Positions 1 through 7,269 of a DNA stretch of 64,000 nt are shown here, one piece after another (the stretch's first letter is position 1; every line of letters starts with the position of its first letter). This DNA is from Mycobacterium heidelbergense. GTDB lineage: Bacteria; Actinomycetota; Actinomycetes; Mycobacteriales; Mycobacteriaceae. The translations under genes and the position numbers were made by a program. The notes beneath the pieces are model-generated. The model was not told the DNA's origin, did not search any database, and saw only the letters and a list, made by a program, of their open reading frames with translations. The stretch covers positions 3,162,001-3,226,000 of the forward strand of contig NZ_AP022615.1 in NCBI RefSeq assembly GCF_010730745.1, given 5' to 3'.

Positions 1-309
1 TATTCCGGGCTGATCCGCATCGACCGGTACGCGACCTCGCCGTGGCCGACCGACGAAACCTTCCGGCGGGGCGTGTTCGAACTCGTGGACATCGCGTTCG
101 CCCAGCGGCGCAAGACGTCTCGCAATGCGTTCGCCGAGTGGGCCGGCTCGGGCAACGAGTCGGCGAATCGATTGCTGGCCGCCAGCATCGACCCGGCCCG
201 TCGCGGCGAGACGCTGTCCGTCGACGACTTCGTGCGGCTGTTGCGCCGTTCCGGCCCCGGCTCCGGCTCCGGCTCCGGCGACACGCTGCCGCACGCGTCA
301 GCGAGTTAG
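1..309 (+). CDS. rsmA: RsmA/KsgA 16S rRNA dimethyladenosine transferase, C-terminal part
   Basis: Only the last 102 codons are in the window; the gene runs in from the left in frame 1 and stops at TAG 307-309. The visible part would be the C-terminal helical domain of the enzyme that dimethylates two adjacent adenines near the 3' end of 16S rRNA during 30S maturation. The catalytic Rossmann domain is outside the window. The identification rests on the fragment (TFRRGVFELVDIAFAQRRK, typical of the KsgA tail) and on ispE following at once, as in the mycobacterial order ksgA-ispE. The tail ends in a low-complexity Gly-Ser run (GSGSGSG). Confidence 0.8.
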   Translation, partial: YSGLIRIDRYATSPWPTDETFRRGVFELVDIAFAQRRKTSRNAFAEWAGSGNESANRLLAASIDPARRGETLSVDDFVRLLRRSGPGSGSGSGDTLPHASAS

Positions 310-328
310 TCTGCTGCGGTGGCTGACG

Positions 329-1282
329 ATGTCTGATGGCAGCACCGCCGCGCAGTGGGTGCCCACCGGGTCCGTCACCGTCCAGGCGCCCGGAAAGGTC
401 AACCTGTACCTGGCGGTCGGCGATCGCCGCGACGACGGCTACCACGAGCTGACGACGGTGTTCCAGGCCGTCTCGCTGGTCGACGAGGTGACGGTCCGCA
501 ACGCCGACCTGCTCTCGCTCGAGCTGGCCGGCGAGGGCGCCGGCAAGCTGCCGAGCGACGGACGCAACCTCGCCTGGCGGGCCGCCGAGCTGATGGCCGA
601 ACACGTCGGCCGCGCGCCCGACGTCTCGATCACGATCGACAAGTCCATTCCGGTGGCCGGCGGCATGGCGGGCGGCAGCGCGGACGCCGCGGCCGTGCTG
701 GTCGCGATGAACTCCCTGTGGGAGCTCAACGTGCCGCGCCGCGATCTGCGCATGCTCGCCGCGCGGCTCGGCAGCGATGTGCCGTTCGCCCTGCACGGCG
801 GCACCGCGTTGGGAACCGGTCGCGGCGAGGAGCTGGCGACCGTGTTGTCCCGCAACAGCTTTCACTGGGTGCTGGCGTTCGCCGACGGCGGGCTGCTCAC
901 CCCGGCGGTGTTCGTCGAGCTGGACCGGCTGCGGGAGGCCGGGGATCCGCCGCGACTCGCCGAACCCGGACCGGTGCTGGCGGCCCTGGCGGCGGGCGAC
1001 CCGGAGCAGCTGGCGCCGCTGCTGGGCAACGAGATGCAGGCGGCCGCGCTGAGCCTGGACCCCACCCTGAGGCGCGCTCTGCGCGCCGGTGTGGAGGCCG
1101 GCGCCCTGGCGGGCATCGTGTCCGGCTCGGGGCCGACGTGCGCCTTCCTGTGCAGCTCGGCGGACTCGGCGGTCGACGTCGGTATCCAGCTGTCGGGGGC
1201 GGGCGTCTGCCGCACCGTCCGGGTCGTCAGCGGCCCGGTGGCGGGCGCCCGGGTGGTGCCGTCGCCGGTGAGCGAGGCCTGA
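329..1282 (+). CDS. ispE: 4-diphosphocytidyl-2-C-methyl-D-erythritol kinase
   Basis: IspE phosphorylates the 2-hydroxyl of CDP-methylerythritol with ATP in the non-mevalonate isoprenoid pathway in the cytoplasm. The 317-residue protein starts its kinase fold with VQAPGKVNLYLAVG (about residues 18-31) and carries the GHMP-kinase ATP loop PVAGGMAGGSADAAA near residue 108 and the C-terminal GHMP motif GIVSGSGPTCAF. I chose ATG 329: the frame is open upstream to 125, but that part overlaps rsmA and has no kinase-like sequence. It starts 20 bp after the rsmA stop, so the two are probably co-transcribed. The length is close to the M. tuberculosis enzyme (about 306 aa). Confidence 0.95.
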   Translation: MSDGSTAAQWVPTGSVTVQAPGKVNLYLAVGDRRDDGYHELTTVFQAVSLVDEVTVRNADLLSLELAGEGAGKLPSDGRNLAWRAAELMAEHVGRAPDVSITIDKSIPVAGGMAGGSADAAAVLVAMNSLWELNVPRRDLRMLAARLGSDVPFALHGGTALGTGRGEELATVLSRNSFHWVLAFADGGLLTPAVFVELDRLREAGDPPRLAEPGPVLAALAAGDPEQLAPLLGNEMQAAALSLDPTLRRALRAGVEAGALAGIVSGSGPTCAFLCSSADSAVDVGIQLSGAGVCRTVRVVSGPVAGARVVPSPVSEA

Positions 1283-1549
1283 ACGGGGTGTGAAATCCAA
1301 CTCACGTCGCGCCAGAGTTTGGCAGTTAGTTAAGAGGAGTTTAAGATGACTCGCGGTGACGAGCAGCGGTAAGCAGGACCACTCGATTTCGTCGTCCGCC
1401 GGGCATCCCGGCGGACCCGTTGGCTTATCACCGATTCGAGACCTAACCGCAGCCCAACTGTGCTCGCGCGCCTGCTGTAAAGCGGCGCCCGGCGGGCGGA
1501 ACATGAGAATTCGGGCGGCGGCGACGGCGTCGGGACCGAGGAGGGTTTT
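1283..1549 (+). other. ispE-pks16 intergenic region with possible upstream ORFs
   Basis: This 267-bp gap has no recognisable gene. Two small open frames stand out. One is ATG 1346, preceded by a good ribosome site (AAGAGGAG about 1331-1338), encoding MTRGDEQR and stopping at 1372. The other is GTG 1356 to TGA 1553, 65 codons, whose stop overlaps the GTG start of pks16 as GTGA. The 65-codon frame contains a cysteine-rich stretch (CSRACC). Cysteine-rich upstream ORFs that overlap the next gene are known regulators in mycobacteria, so an attenuation role is possible but unproven. Confidence 0.3.
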
Positions 1550-3184
1550 GTGAGCAGGTTTACCGAGAAAATGTTCCACAATGCCCGCACCGCGACGACG
1601 GGCATGGTCACCGGTGAGCCACACGAACCCGTCCGCCACACCTGGGGCGAGGTCCACGAGCGGGCCCGTCGCATCGCGGGCGGTCTGGCCGCCGCGGGCA
1701 TCGGCCTCGGCGACGCGGTCGGCGTGCTCGCCGGCTTCCCGGTGGAGATCGCCCCCACGGCGCAGGGCCTGTGGATGCGCGGGGCCAGCCTGACCATGCT
1801 GCACCAGCCCACGCCGCGAACCGACCTGGTCGTGTGGGCCGAGGACACGATGACCGTCATCGGCATGATCGAGGCCAAGGCCGTCATCGTCTCTGAGCCG
1901 TTCCTGGCGGCCATTCCCGTGCTCGAGGAGAAGGGCATCAGGGTCCTCACCATCGCCGACCTGCTGGCGGCCGACCCGATCGACCCCGTCGAGGTCGGCG
2001 AGGACGACCTGGCGCTGATGCAGCTGACGTCGGGGTCCACCGGATCCCCCAAGGCGGTCCAGATCACGCACCGCAACATCCACTCCAACGCCGAGGCGAT
2101 GTTCATCGGCGCCCAGTACGACGTCGACAAGGACGTCATGGTCAGCTGGCTGCCCTGCTTCCACGACATGGGCATGGTCGGCTTCCTGACCATCCCGATG
2201 TACTTCGGCGCGGAGCTGGTCAAGGTCACGCCGATGGACTTCCTGCGCGACACGCTGCTGTGGGCCAAGCTCATCGACAAGTACAAGGGCACCATGACGG
2301 CGGCGCCCAACTTCGCCTACGCGCTGCTGGCCAAGCGGCTGCGCCGCCAGGCCAAGCCCGGCGACTTCGACCTGTCGACCCTGCGCTTCGCGCTGTCCGG
2401 CGCCGAGCCCGTCGAGCCCGCCGACGTCGAGGACCTGCTCGACGCGGGCAAGCCGTTCGGCCTGAAGCCCTCGGCGATCCTGCCGGCCTACGGCATGGCC
2501 GAGACGACGCTGGCCGTGTCGTTCTCGGAGTGCAACGCCGGGCTGGTCGTCGACGAGGTCGACGCCGACCTGCTGGCCGCCCTGCGCCGGGCGGTGCCCG
2601 CCACCAAGGGCAACACCCGCAGGCTGGCCACGCTGGGTCCGCTGCTGAGGGACCTCGAGGCCCGCGTCATCGACGACAACGGCAACGTGATGCCCGCGCG
2701 CGGCGTCGGCGTGATCGAGCTGCGCGGCGAGTCGCTGACGCCCGGCTATCTGACGATGGGCGGCTTCATCCCGGCCCAGGACGAACACGGCTGGTACGAC
2801 ACCGGTGACCTCGGCTACCGCACCGAGGAGGGCCACATCGTGGTCTGCGGCCGCGTCAAGGACGTCATCATCATGGCGGGCCGCAACATCTACCCCACCG
2901 ACATCGAGCGGGCCGCCTGCCGCGTCGAGGGCGTCCGGCCCGGCTGCGCGGTGGCTGTGCGCCTTGACGCCGGGCATTCGCGCGAGAGTTTCGCCGTCGC
3001 GGTCGAGTCCAACGCCTGGCAGGACCCGGTCGAGGTGCGCCGCATCGAGCACCAGGTCGCCCACGAGGTGGTGGCCGAGGTCGACATGCGCCCGCGCAAC
3101 GTCGTGGTGCTCGGCCCCGGGACCATTCCGAAGACGCCGTCGGGCAAGCTGCGGCGGTCCACCTCGGTGAGCCTGGTCAGCTAG
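1550..3184 (+). CDS. pks16: Acyl-AMP ligase / acyl-CoA synthetase-like protein (Rv1013-type)
   Basis: A 544-residue ANL-superfamily adenylating enzyme, named pks16 in M. tuberculosis although it is no polyketide synthase. It should activate a fatty acid as acyl-adenylate; the acceptor (CoA or an acyl carrier protein) is unknown. The P-loop-like motif LTSGSTGSPK lies near residue 160, the adenine-pocket YGMAETTL near 320, YDTGDLGY near 418, and the C-terminal catalytic lysine motif KTPSGKLRRS near 530. The start is GTG 1550 with GAGGAGG just upstream. The length equals that of the H37Rv protein, and pth follows convergently as in that genome. Confidence 0.88.
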   Translation: MSRFTEKMFHNARTATTGMVTGEPHEPVRHTWGEVHERARRIAGGLAAAGIGLGDAVGVLAGFPVEIAPTAQGLWMRGASLTMLHQPTPRTDLVVWAEDTMTVIGMIEAKAVIVSEPFLAAIPVLEEKGIRVLTIADLLAADPIDPVEVGEDDLALMQLTSGSTGSPKAVQITHRNIHSNAEAMFIGAQYDVDKDVMVSWLPCFHDMGMVGFLTIPMYFGAELVKVTPMDFLRDTLLWAKLIDKYKGTMTAAPNFAYALLAKRLRRQAKPGDFDLSTLRFALSGAEPVEPADVEDLLDAGKPFGLKPSAILPAYGMAETTLAVSFSECNAGLVVDEVDADLLAALRRAVPATKGNTRRLATLGPLLRDLEARVIDDNGNVMPARGVGVIELRGESLTPGYLTMGGFIPAQDEHGWYDTGDLGYRTEEGHIVVCGRVKDVIIMAGRNIYPTDIERAACRVEGVRPGCAVAVRLDAGHSRESFAVAVESNAWQDPVEVRRIEHQVAHEVVAEVDMRPRNVVVLGPGTIPKTPSGKLRRSTSVSLVS

Positions 3185-3200
3185 CCCTCTACCTCTTGCC

Positions 3201-3260
3201 GCGAGCGTGCGCAGAATGACACCCTGCACCGGCGTGTCGTGTACAAACACGCACGCTCGC
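3201..3260. repeat. 60-bp palindromic intergenic element, copy 1
   Basis: Between the converging ends of pks16 and pth lies a 60-bp element with perfect 11-bp terminal inverted repeats (GCGAGCGTGCG at 3201-3211 and its complement at 3250-3260) and an inner GACAC/GTGTC pair. Its reverse complement aligns over its whole length, with one small shift, to the element at 17382-17441. It could act as a bidirectional terminator or be a REP-like dispersed repeat. Confidence 0.75.
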
Positions 3261-3278
3261 CGCGGGTGCGGGTGCGGG

Positions 3279-3854
3279 TTACCAGGCGTGGACGCGGTTC
3301 TGTGCGGTCTCTAGCCCCAACTCGATGAGCAGCTCGGTGGCGTCGGCGGCCTGCTCGCAGATCGTCGGGACTTCGGCGCGCTCGGCGGCCGTGAAGTTTT
3401 CCAGCACGAACGTCGCCGGGTCCTTGCGCCCGGGTGGACGGCCGATCCCGATCCGCACCCGCTGAAAGTCCTTGGTGCCCAGCGCGGCCGCCACCGAGCG
3501 CAGCCCGTTGTGGCCGCCTTCGCCGCCGCCGACCTTGAGCCGGATGCGACCGAAGTCGAGGTCCAGGTCGTCGTGGATCACGATGATGTCGGCCGGGGCG
3601 ACCGAGTAGAACTTCGCCAGCGGCCCGACCTGGCGGCCGGACTCGTTCATGAAGCAGCGCGGCTTGGCCAACAGCACGGGGCGCCCGGCCAACCGGCCGC
3701 TGGCGACTTCGGCGCCGGAACGCTTGTGCGCCTTGAACTTCGAGCCCAGCCGCGCGGCGAGCAGGTCGGCAACCATGAACCCGAGGTTGTGCCGGGTGCG
3801 GGCGTAGGTGTCCCCGGGGTTGCCCAGGCCGACCACCAGGAGGGGTTCGGCCAC
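3279..3854 (-). CDS. pth: Peptidyl-tRNA hydrolase
   Basis: Pth cleaves the ester bond of peptidyl-tRNAs that drop off the ribosome, recycling tRNA. The 191-residue protein has the family N-terminus LLVVGLGNPGDTYARTRHN with the catalytic histidine (about residue 22), the substrate-binding FMNESG, the catalytic-dyad region IHDDLDLDFG near residue 95, and GGHNGLRS. The start is GTG 3854. It follows rplY by 12 bp in the same orientation, so rplY-pth form an operon. The length is identical to that expected from M. tuberculosis (191 aa). Confidence 0.96.
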   Translation of the reverse strand: MAEPLLVVGLGNPGDTYARTRHNLGFMVADLLAARLGSKFKAHKRSGAEVASGRLAGRPVLLAKPRCFMNESGRQVGPLAKFYSVAPADIIVIHDDLDLDFGRIRLKVGGGEGGHNGLRSVAAALGTKDFQRVRIGIGRPPGRKDPATFVLENFTAAERAEVPTICEQAADATELLIELGLETAQNRVHAW

Positions 3855-3866
3855 GTCGGCGACCGC

Positions 3867-4523
3867 CTACTCGGACTCGTCGGCGGGGGTCTCGGGTTCG
3901 GCGGCCTCTGCCTCCGCCGCTTCGCCGGCCGCGGCGACCTCGCCCGCGCCCTCTTCCTCGAGGTCCGCGGCGGTCGGCGCGTTGACGACGTTGACCACCA
4001 GCAGCTCCGGGTCGGAGACCAGGCTCACGCCGCGAGGCAGCGTGATCTGCCCGGCGGTGAACTGGGTGCCGGGCGCGGCGCCTTCGACGGAGACGCTCAG
4101 CTGCTCGGGAATCGACAGGGCCTCGGCCTCGATCTCGATGGCGTTGGTCTCCTGGGTGACCAGGGTGTCGGGTCCGGCCTCGCCCTCGACGACGACGGTG
4201 ACCTCCACGGTGACCTTCTCGCCGCGGCGCACGACCAGCAGGTCGGCGTGCTGGATGGTGCGGCGGATCGGGTGGATGTCGAGCGCCTTGGTCAGCGCGA
4301 GCTGCTCCTTGCCGGCGATGTCGAGGGTCAGCACCGCGTTGGTGCCCGCGTGGCGCAGCACCGCCGCGAAGTCGTGTCCGGGCAGTTCCAGGTGTTGCGG
4401 CTCGGCGCCGTGACCGTAGAGGACGGCGGGAATCTTGCCGTCGCGGCGGGCTCGCCGCGACGCGCCCTTACCGGTCTCGGTTCGCACCGTCGCGGTGAGT
4501 TGGTTGCCTGCGGATTTCGCCAT
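3867..4523 (-). CDS. rplY: 50S ribosomal protein L25, long (CTC/TL5) form
   Basis: A 218-residue L25/CTC-family protein that binds 5S rRNA. The N-terminal L25 domain (about residues 5-95) contains KGASRRARRDGKIPAVLYG and the HPIRRTIQHADLL segment; the C-terminal TL5 beta-barrel domain follows to about residue 185. The tail is a very acidic, Ala/Glu-rich low-complexity stretch (EEEGAGEVAAAGEAAEAEAA), usual for actinobacterial L25. ATG 4523 is preceded by an AGGAG-type site. It heads the rplY-pth operon. Confidence 0.95.
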   Translation of the reverse strand: MAKSAGNQLTATVRTETGKGASRRARRDGKIPAVLYGHGAEPQHLELPGHDFAAVLRHAGTNAVLTLDIAGKEQLALTKALDIHPIRRTIQHADLLVVRRGEKVTVEVTVVVEGEAGPDTLVTQETNAIEIEAEALSIPEQLSVSVEGAAPGTQFTAGQITLPRGVSLVSDPELLVVNVVNAPTAADLEEEGAGEVAAAGEAAEAEAAEPETPADESE

Positions 4524-4685
4524 GGTGTCGCTCCTGTGTGCTCGATGAGTCGGGGCACGGCAGGGTCGCGACAGTGTGTCGGTCTCCGTCGATCACGGTG
4601 CCGTGTCAGCACCCTCGCCGTGACGCCCGGTCAGGGTAGCGCATGGGGGCGGTGGACCGGAAATTGACAGCGGGCGTATCGCGGG

Positions 4686-4750
4686 TCGTCACATCGGCCC
4701 CACGCGCCTCTGGCCCGGGCGACGTTGGGTGTGCCCGCCTCACAGCGACT
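4686..4750 (+). repeat. Solo copy of the winged-helix cassette arm
   Basis: The segment resembles the left arm at 28690-28759: both begin GTCACA, pass through a GC-rich middle with CTGGCC, and end in the shared core. The core here (4731-4750) reads GTGCCCGCCTCACAGCGACT. It differs from the copies at 28733-28753 and 29163-29183 by only a few bases. No gene is attached to this copy. Confidence 0.55.
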
Positions 4751-4782
4751 CCATTGCTGTGCATCGACCGGGTTGCGACGTT

Positions 4783-4898
4783 CGAGTGTGAACTCAGGGC
4801 TTTCCCCGTGCATCCAGGGCGCGGATTCGACGGAATTTCCGCCCTGAGCGCACACTCGAAGCCCGGAGCTCACAGCCGAAGCCCTGAGCTCACACTCG
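4783..4898. repeat. 20-bp tandem/inverted repeat cluster
   Basis: One unit CGAGTGTGAACTCAGGGC (4783-4800) faces three inverted units with a 20-bp period at 4841-4858, 4861-4878 and 4881-4898. The third and first inverted units match the forward unit at 17 and 16 of 18 positions; the middle unit is more diverged. A related cluster with two direct 21-bp units lies at 29213-29310. Both clusters abut the 3' end of a minus-strand gene, so they may form terminator-like hairpins. Confidence 0.7.
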
Positions 4899-4899
4899 G

Positions 4900-5769
4900 C
4901 TACAGCGGAAATCCGGTGCCGGTGAGCTGCTCGGACAGCTCCCACAGCGCGGCGGCGGTGGCCGCATCCCGCGCCCGCCGGCTGCGCCCGACCGGTTGTG
5001 TGCGGCCGAGCTGGCCGAATCGGGGGCCGACGAACGTGTTGCCGGGCAAGTCCTGCGACGCCGCGTACAACGTTTGCCGGGCGCCGAAATCGGCGTCGGT
5101 GGCCACCACCCGGGTCGCGGCCGACACCAGCGCGTCGCCCCACTTGCGGCCGGAGGCCCCCTGCAGGTTGGTGTGCGAAAAGCCCGGATGGGCCGCCAGC
5201 GCCCGCAGCGGCGACCCGGCCGAGTCGAGGCGCCGCTGCAGCTCGCTGGTGAACAGCAGGTTGGCCAGCTTCGACTGGCTGTAGGCCAGCCAGGGGGAGT
5301 ACCGCCGGTTCTTCCAATTCAGGTCGTCGAGGTCGATGCGGCCCGGCCAGTGCGCCATCGACGACACCGTGACGACCCGGTCGGTGAGCCTCGGCAGCAA
5401 CAGGTTGGTCAGCGCGAAATGACCGAGGTGGTTGGTGCCGATCTGGCTCTCGAAGCCGTCGACGGTCAACGCGTAGGGCGCGGCCATGATGCCGGCGTTG
5501 TTGATCAGCACGTCGACCGTGTCCACGCCGTCGGCGAACCGGCGCACCGACGACAGGTCCTGCAGGTCGAGTTGACGCACCTCGACCGAGCCGGTCATCT
5601 GCGCCGCGGCGGCCTGCCCCTTGCCCGTGTTGCGGACGGCCATCACGATCTTGGCGCCCTTGTGCGCCAGCTCGCGGGCCGTCACGGCGCCCAGCCCGCT
5701 GTTGGCGCCGGTGACGATCACGGTGCGCCCGGCGAACGACGGAAGGTCTGCGGCGGTCCAGTCGGTCAT
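4900..5769 (-). CDS. Short-chain dehydrogenase/reductase
   Basis: A 289-residue classical/atypical SDR oxidoreductase. It has the dinucleotide-binding motif TGANSGLG near residue 19, the NNAG motif (VLINNAGIMA) near 92, the catalytic serine segment VSSMAHW and the YSQSK active-site Tyr/Lys near 175. The protein looks like the retinol-dehydrogenase-like SDRs common in mycobacteria; the substrate is unknown. I start it at ATG 5769 (MTDWTAADL), since the longer frame upstream runs antisense through the P450 gene. It follows the P450 gene by 23 bp in the same direction, so the pair may form one oxidative operon. Neither gene lies between rplY and lpqT in M. tuberculosis H37Rv. Confidence 0.88.
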   Translation of the reverse strand: MTDWTAADLPSFAGRTVIVTGANSGLGAVTARELAHKGAKIVMAVRNTGKGQAAAAQMTGSVEVRQLDLQDLSSVRRFADGVDTVDVLINNAGIMAAPYALTVDGFESQIGTNHLGHFALTNLLLPRLTDRVVTVSSMAHWPGRIDLDDLNWKNRRYSPWLAYSQSKLANLLFTSELQRRLDSAGSPLRALAAHPGFSHTNLQGASGRKWGDALVSAATRVVATDADFGARQTLYAASQDLPGNTFVGPRFGQLGRTQPVGRSRRARDAATAAALWELSEQLTGTGFPL

Positions 5770-5792
5770 GCCGGTAACCCTAACGAGGCCAC

Positions 5793-7070
5793 CTAACGCG
5801 CGACGTCGAACTCGAGGGGCAACGTGGTGGGGCCGGTTATTCCTGCCATGCTCTTCCACGGGCTCGGTCCGGTCAGGCGAGGGTTGGGCATGCGCTGGGT
5901 GATTACCCGCAGAGCTTCGGTCAGCTCCAGCCGCGCCAGGTGAGCGCCGAGGCAGTAGTGCACTCCGCCGCCGAAGTTCAGGATCGCCGGTGGGTTCCGG
6001 CGGGTGATGTCGAGGCGTTCGGGGTCCTCGTGGACGTCGGGATCGCGGTTGGCTGAGGCGGTGTTGGCGGCCACGAGGGTGCCGGCGGGAATGCGGACCC
6101 CGGCCAGCTCGACGTCTTCGGCGGCTCGTCGAATGGTGCCGAAAATGATTGGGCGGTAACGCATTAGCTCGTGAACCGCGTCCGACGCCAACTCGGGATG
6201 CCGGGCGACCAAGTCCCATTGATCGGGGTGGGCGGCCAGCACTTGTACCGCCGCGGCGAGCTGGTTGCGGGTGGTGTCGGTGCCAGCGCTCAGCAGCGCG
6301 GAGCACAGCACGATCAGTTCGTCGTGGGTGAGCCGGTCGCCCGGAAAAGTCGGGTCTTCGGCGCGGATCAGATCCGAGATCAGATCGTCGGCCAGGGATG
6401 CCCGCCTCCGCGCGATCAACTCCTCGAGGTAGGCGTCCTGGCCGTCCAACGCCGCCAGGATCGCCGGCGTGTCATTGACGACGTTCCACTCGAAGACCTT
6501 CTTGATCTGGTCGACCCAGCCGGAGAACAGCCGCCAATCCTCGGCGGGCGCGCCCAGCAGCGCGCAGATGACCGGCGTCGGGTAGCCCCGGGCGATGTCG
6601 GCGACGATGTCGCAATGTCCGACGGAGGTGAACGGTTCGACCAGACCGGTGATGATTTCGGCGGCCACGGTGCGCAGTCGCTCCGCGGCACGCGGAGCGA
6701 ACGCCTTCGACACCAGCCGGCGCAGGCGATGGTGCACGGCGCCGTCAAGGCTCAGGATGCTGCGGATCGCCCGGTCCCAGAGCGGACCCGAGGTGACGCC
6801 CTGCGCCTCCAGTCCGAGGCCTTTGGCCGTGATGAATCGGTCGTCGCGCAGCACCGTGCGGACCAGCTCGTGGGTCAGCACCTCGGGTCCGTAGGGGCCG
6901 ATCGCGAGGGGCGCCTGCGCGCGGGCCTCGGCGATGACGCGGTGCGCTTCGTCGGGATCGGTGAGGTGGTGGTAGGCGAAGGTCGGCAACCCGGCTTGGA
7001 AAACGGAGGGGCAAACGGAGGGGCAAACGGAGGGGCAAACGGAGGGGCAATCGCTAATCAGAGTCGTCAT
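5793..7070 (-). CDS. Cytochrome P450 with an N-terminal tetrapeptide repeat
   Basis: A 425-residue soluble bacterial P450. The I-helix oxygen-binding motif is SAGTDTTRNQ, the ExxR motif is in HELMRYR, and the heme-thiolate signature is FGGGVHYCLGAHLARLE near residue 355. These give the heme ligand Cys and a typical class I mono-oxygenase; the electron donor is not encoded nearby and the substrate is unknown. The extreme N-terminus is odd: after MTTLISD come four copies of Cys-Pro-Ser-Val encoded by a perfect 12-bp tandem repeat. Because the repeat is four codons long, copy-number change keeps the frame. ATG 7070 is the start chosen; an in-frame start beyond the repeat is not obvious. Confidence 0.92.
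   Translation of the reverse strand: MTTLISDCPSVCPSVCPSVCPSVFQAGLPTFAYHHLTDPDEAHRVIAEARAQAPLAIGPYGPEVLTHELVRTVLRDDRFITAKGLGLEAQGVTSGPLWDRAIRSILSLDGAVHHRLRRLVSKAFAPRAAERLRTVAAEIITGLVEPFTSVGHCDIVADIARGYPTPVICALLGAPAEDWRLFSGWVDQIKKVFEWNVVNDTPAILAALDGQDAYLEELIARRRASLADDLISDLIRAEDPTFPGDRLTHDELIVLCSALLSAGTDTTRNQLAAAVQVLAAHPDQWDLVARHPELASDAVHELMRYRPIIFGTIRRAAEDVELAGVRIPAGTLVAANTASANRDPDVHEDPERLDITRRNPPAILNFGGGVHYCLGAHLARLELTEALRVITQRMPNPRLTGPSPWKSMAGITGPTTLPLEFDVAR
7003..7050. repeat. Four perfect 12-bp tandem repeats inside the P450 gene
   Basis: The unit ACGGAGGGGCAA occurs four times without a mismatch, at 7003, 7015, 7027 and 7039. On the minus strand it encodes Cys-Pro-Ser-Val repeats at the start of the P450 protein. 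Such a perfect short array is a good candidate for slippage and strain-to-strain length change. Confidence 0.95.
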
Positions 7071-7269
7071 GGCACTGGACTATCCGGCGCTGGCCGATCA
7101 AGACCATCAGCCGTAGCGCGTAGATCTACGCGCCTGGTGTCGTAAATCCGCACCGCCGCCGGTCCGCATCTGCGCGCATTCGCCGATGTTTTCCGCGCTG
7201 GCGGACGCCAAGCTGGCTACCATGAGCCAACACGCGGAGATGCCGCCGCTGACCTGGAGCGAGTTGGGC

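Larger units (their letters stand above)
4524..4899. other. rplY to SDR intergenic region, repeat-rich
   Basis: This 376-bp stretch has no coding gene that I can support. It holds the rplY promoter and leader on the right of the gene, then a solo copy of the inverted-repeat arm (4686-4750) and an inverted/tandem 20-bp repeat cluster (4783-4898) that ends exactly at the stop codon of the SDR gene. Confidence 0.6.

Noticed and set aside
3510..4667. Long plus-strand frame across pth and rplY
   Set aside because: It is antisense to two certain genes and its product is compositionally biased with no motif.
4783..4898. CRISPR array from the 20-bp repeats
   Set aside because: The units are contiguous or inverted, with no unique spacers and no cas genes.
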